From: Gracilaria caudata
Lineage: Eukaryota; Rhodophyta; Florideophyceae; Gracilariales; Gracilariaceae
Reading direction: 5' to 3'
DNA: 29,214 bases
Assembly: GCA_030374735.1 (NCBI GenBank)
Contig: JASCIV010000244.1
Coordinates: forward strand, 1-29,214
In this document: one piece after another, positions 29,138-29,214 of the stretch
Position numbering within the stretch: the stretch's first letter is position 1
Layout of the letters: the number at the start of each line of letters is the position of its first letter
Position numbers and translations under genes: made by a program
Notes under the pieces: generated by a model
The model's database searches: none
What the model was told of the DNA's origin: nothing
The model's input: only the letters and a program-made list of their open reading frames with translations

Positions 29138-29214
29138 AAATGAGTTCGGTCTCCACTGCAGAGACGCAAAGGTCCCGGCATCGGCCCGTTTAATGTGAAT
29201 GCTGCATTCAACAC

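Larger units (their letters stand above)
25190..29214 (-). repeat. Right arm of large inverted repeat
   Basis: Mirror of 4897-8430. Going outward it holds the weak inner section, the TATA box, the structured leader, the eight-unit array, a decayed coding-like stretch and the small outer frame. It ends at the window edge with the same gtgttgaatgcagcattca terminus that begins the left arm at 4897. Whether the repeat continues beyond the window cannot be seen. The arm and the broken member 1 copy are contiguous, whereas on the left about 2.8 kb separate the arm from the member 1 gene. Confidence 0.9.

Overview
The window looks like intron-poor nuclear DNA of a eukaryote. Open frames are few and widely spaced. 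Several start with signal peptides or carry membrane segments, and several ATGs sit 54 to 69 bases downstream of a TATA-like box. One AATAAA polyadenylation signal follows a gene. There are no operons or Shine-Dalgarno sites, and I see no rRNA, tRNA or CRISPR. The lineage is not resolved: a red alga or another protist would fit, but nothing proves it. Most proteins are of unrecognised families, so roles are described from visible architecture only.

Layout. At 1.1-2.2 kb lies a gene with a possible La motif and an RG-rich tail. At 2.2-3.7 kb there are minus-strand coding-like segments broken by in-frame stops. Two arms of a large imperfect inverted repeat follow: left about 4897-8430, right about 25190-29214, the right arm running to the very end of the window. 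Each arm carries, in mirrored orientation, a TATA box, a hairpin-rich GC-rich leader and a tandem array of an 81-bp core with 26-30-bp linkers (4 cores left, 8 right). Both promoters point outward, away from the spacer.

The spacer holds a divergent pair of small secreted cysteine-containing proteins (8.9-10.7 kb). It also holds three members of one membrane protein family (10.9-11.9, 19.9-21.3 and 21.7-23.2 kb), each with two N-terminal membrane helices, a large probable ectodomain, a third helix and a tail. Two broken copies of this family lie at 18.7-19.2 and 24.8-25.2 kb. A secreted protein of nine 62-residue, eight-cysteine repeats is at 16.5-18.4 kb, and a degenerate minisatellite is at 12.3-13.3 kb. 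Five perfect or near loop-less hairpins (12 to 35 bp stems) are scattered between genes.

Reading. The region looks like a fast-turning gene cluster shaped by inverted duplication, tandem duplication and pseudogenisation. The broken copy at 24.8 kb continues the arm homology into the 10.9-kb gene. This suggests that the duplicated block once included that gene and that about 2.8 kb, with the secreted pair, was gained on the left or lost on the right. The strongest candidates for something undescribed are the promoter-linked 81-bp array, the membrane-protein family and the cysteine-rich repeat protein.
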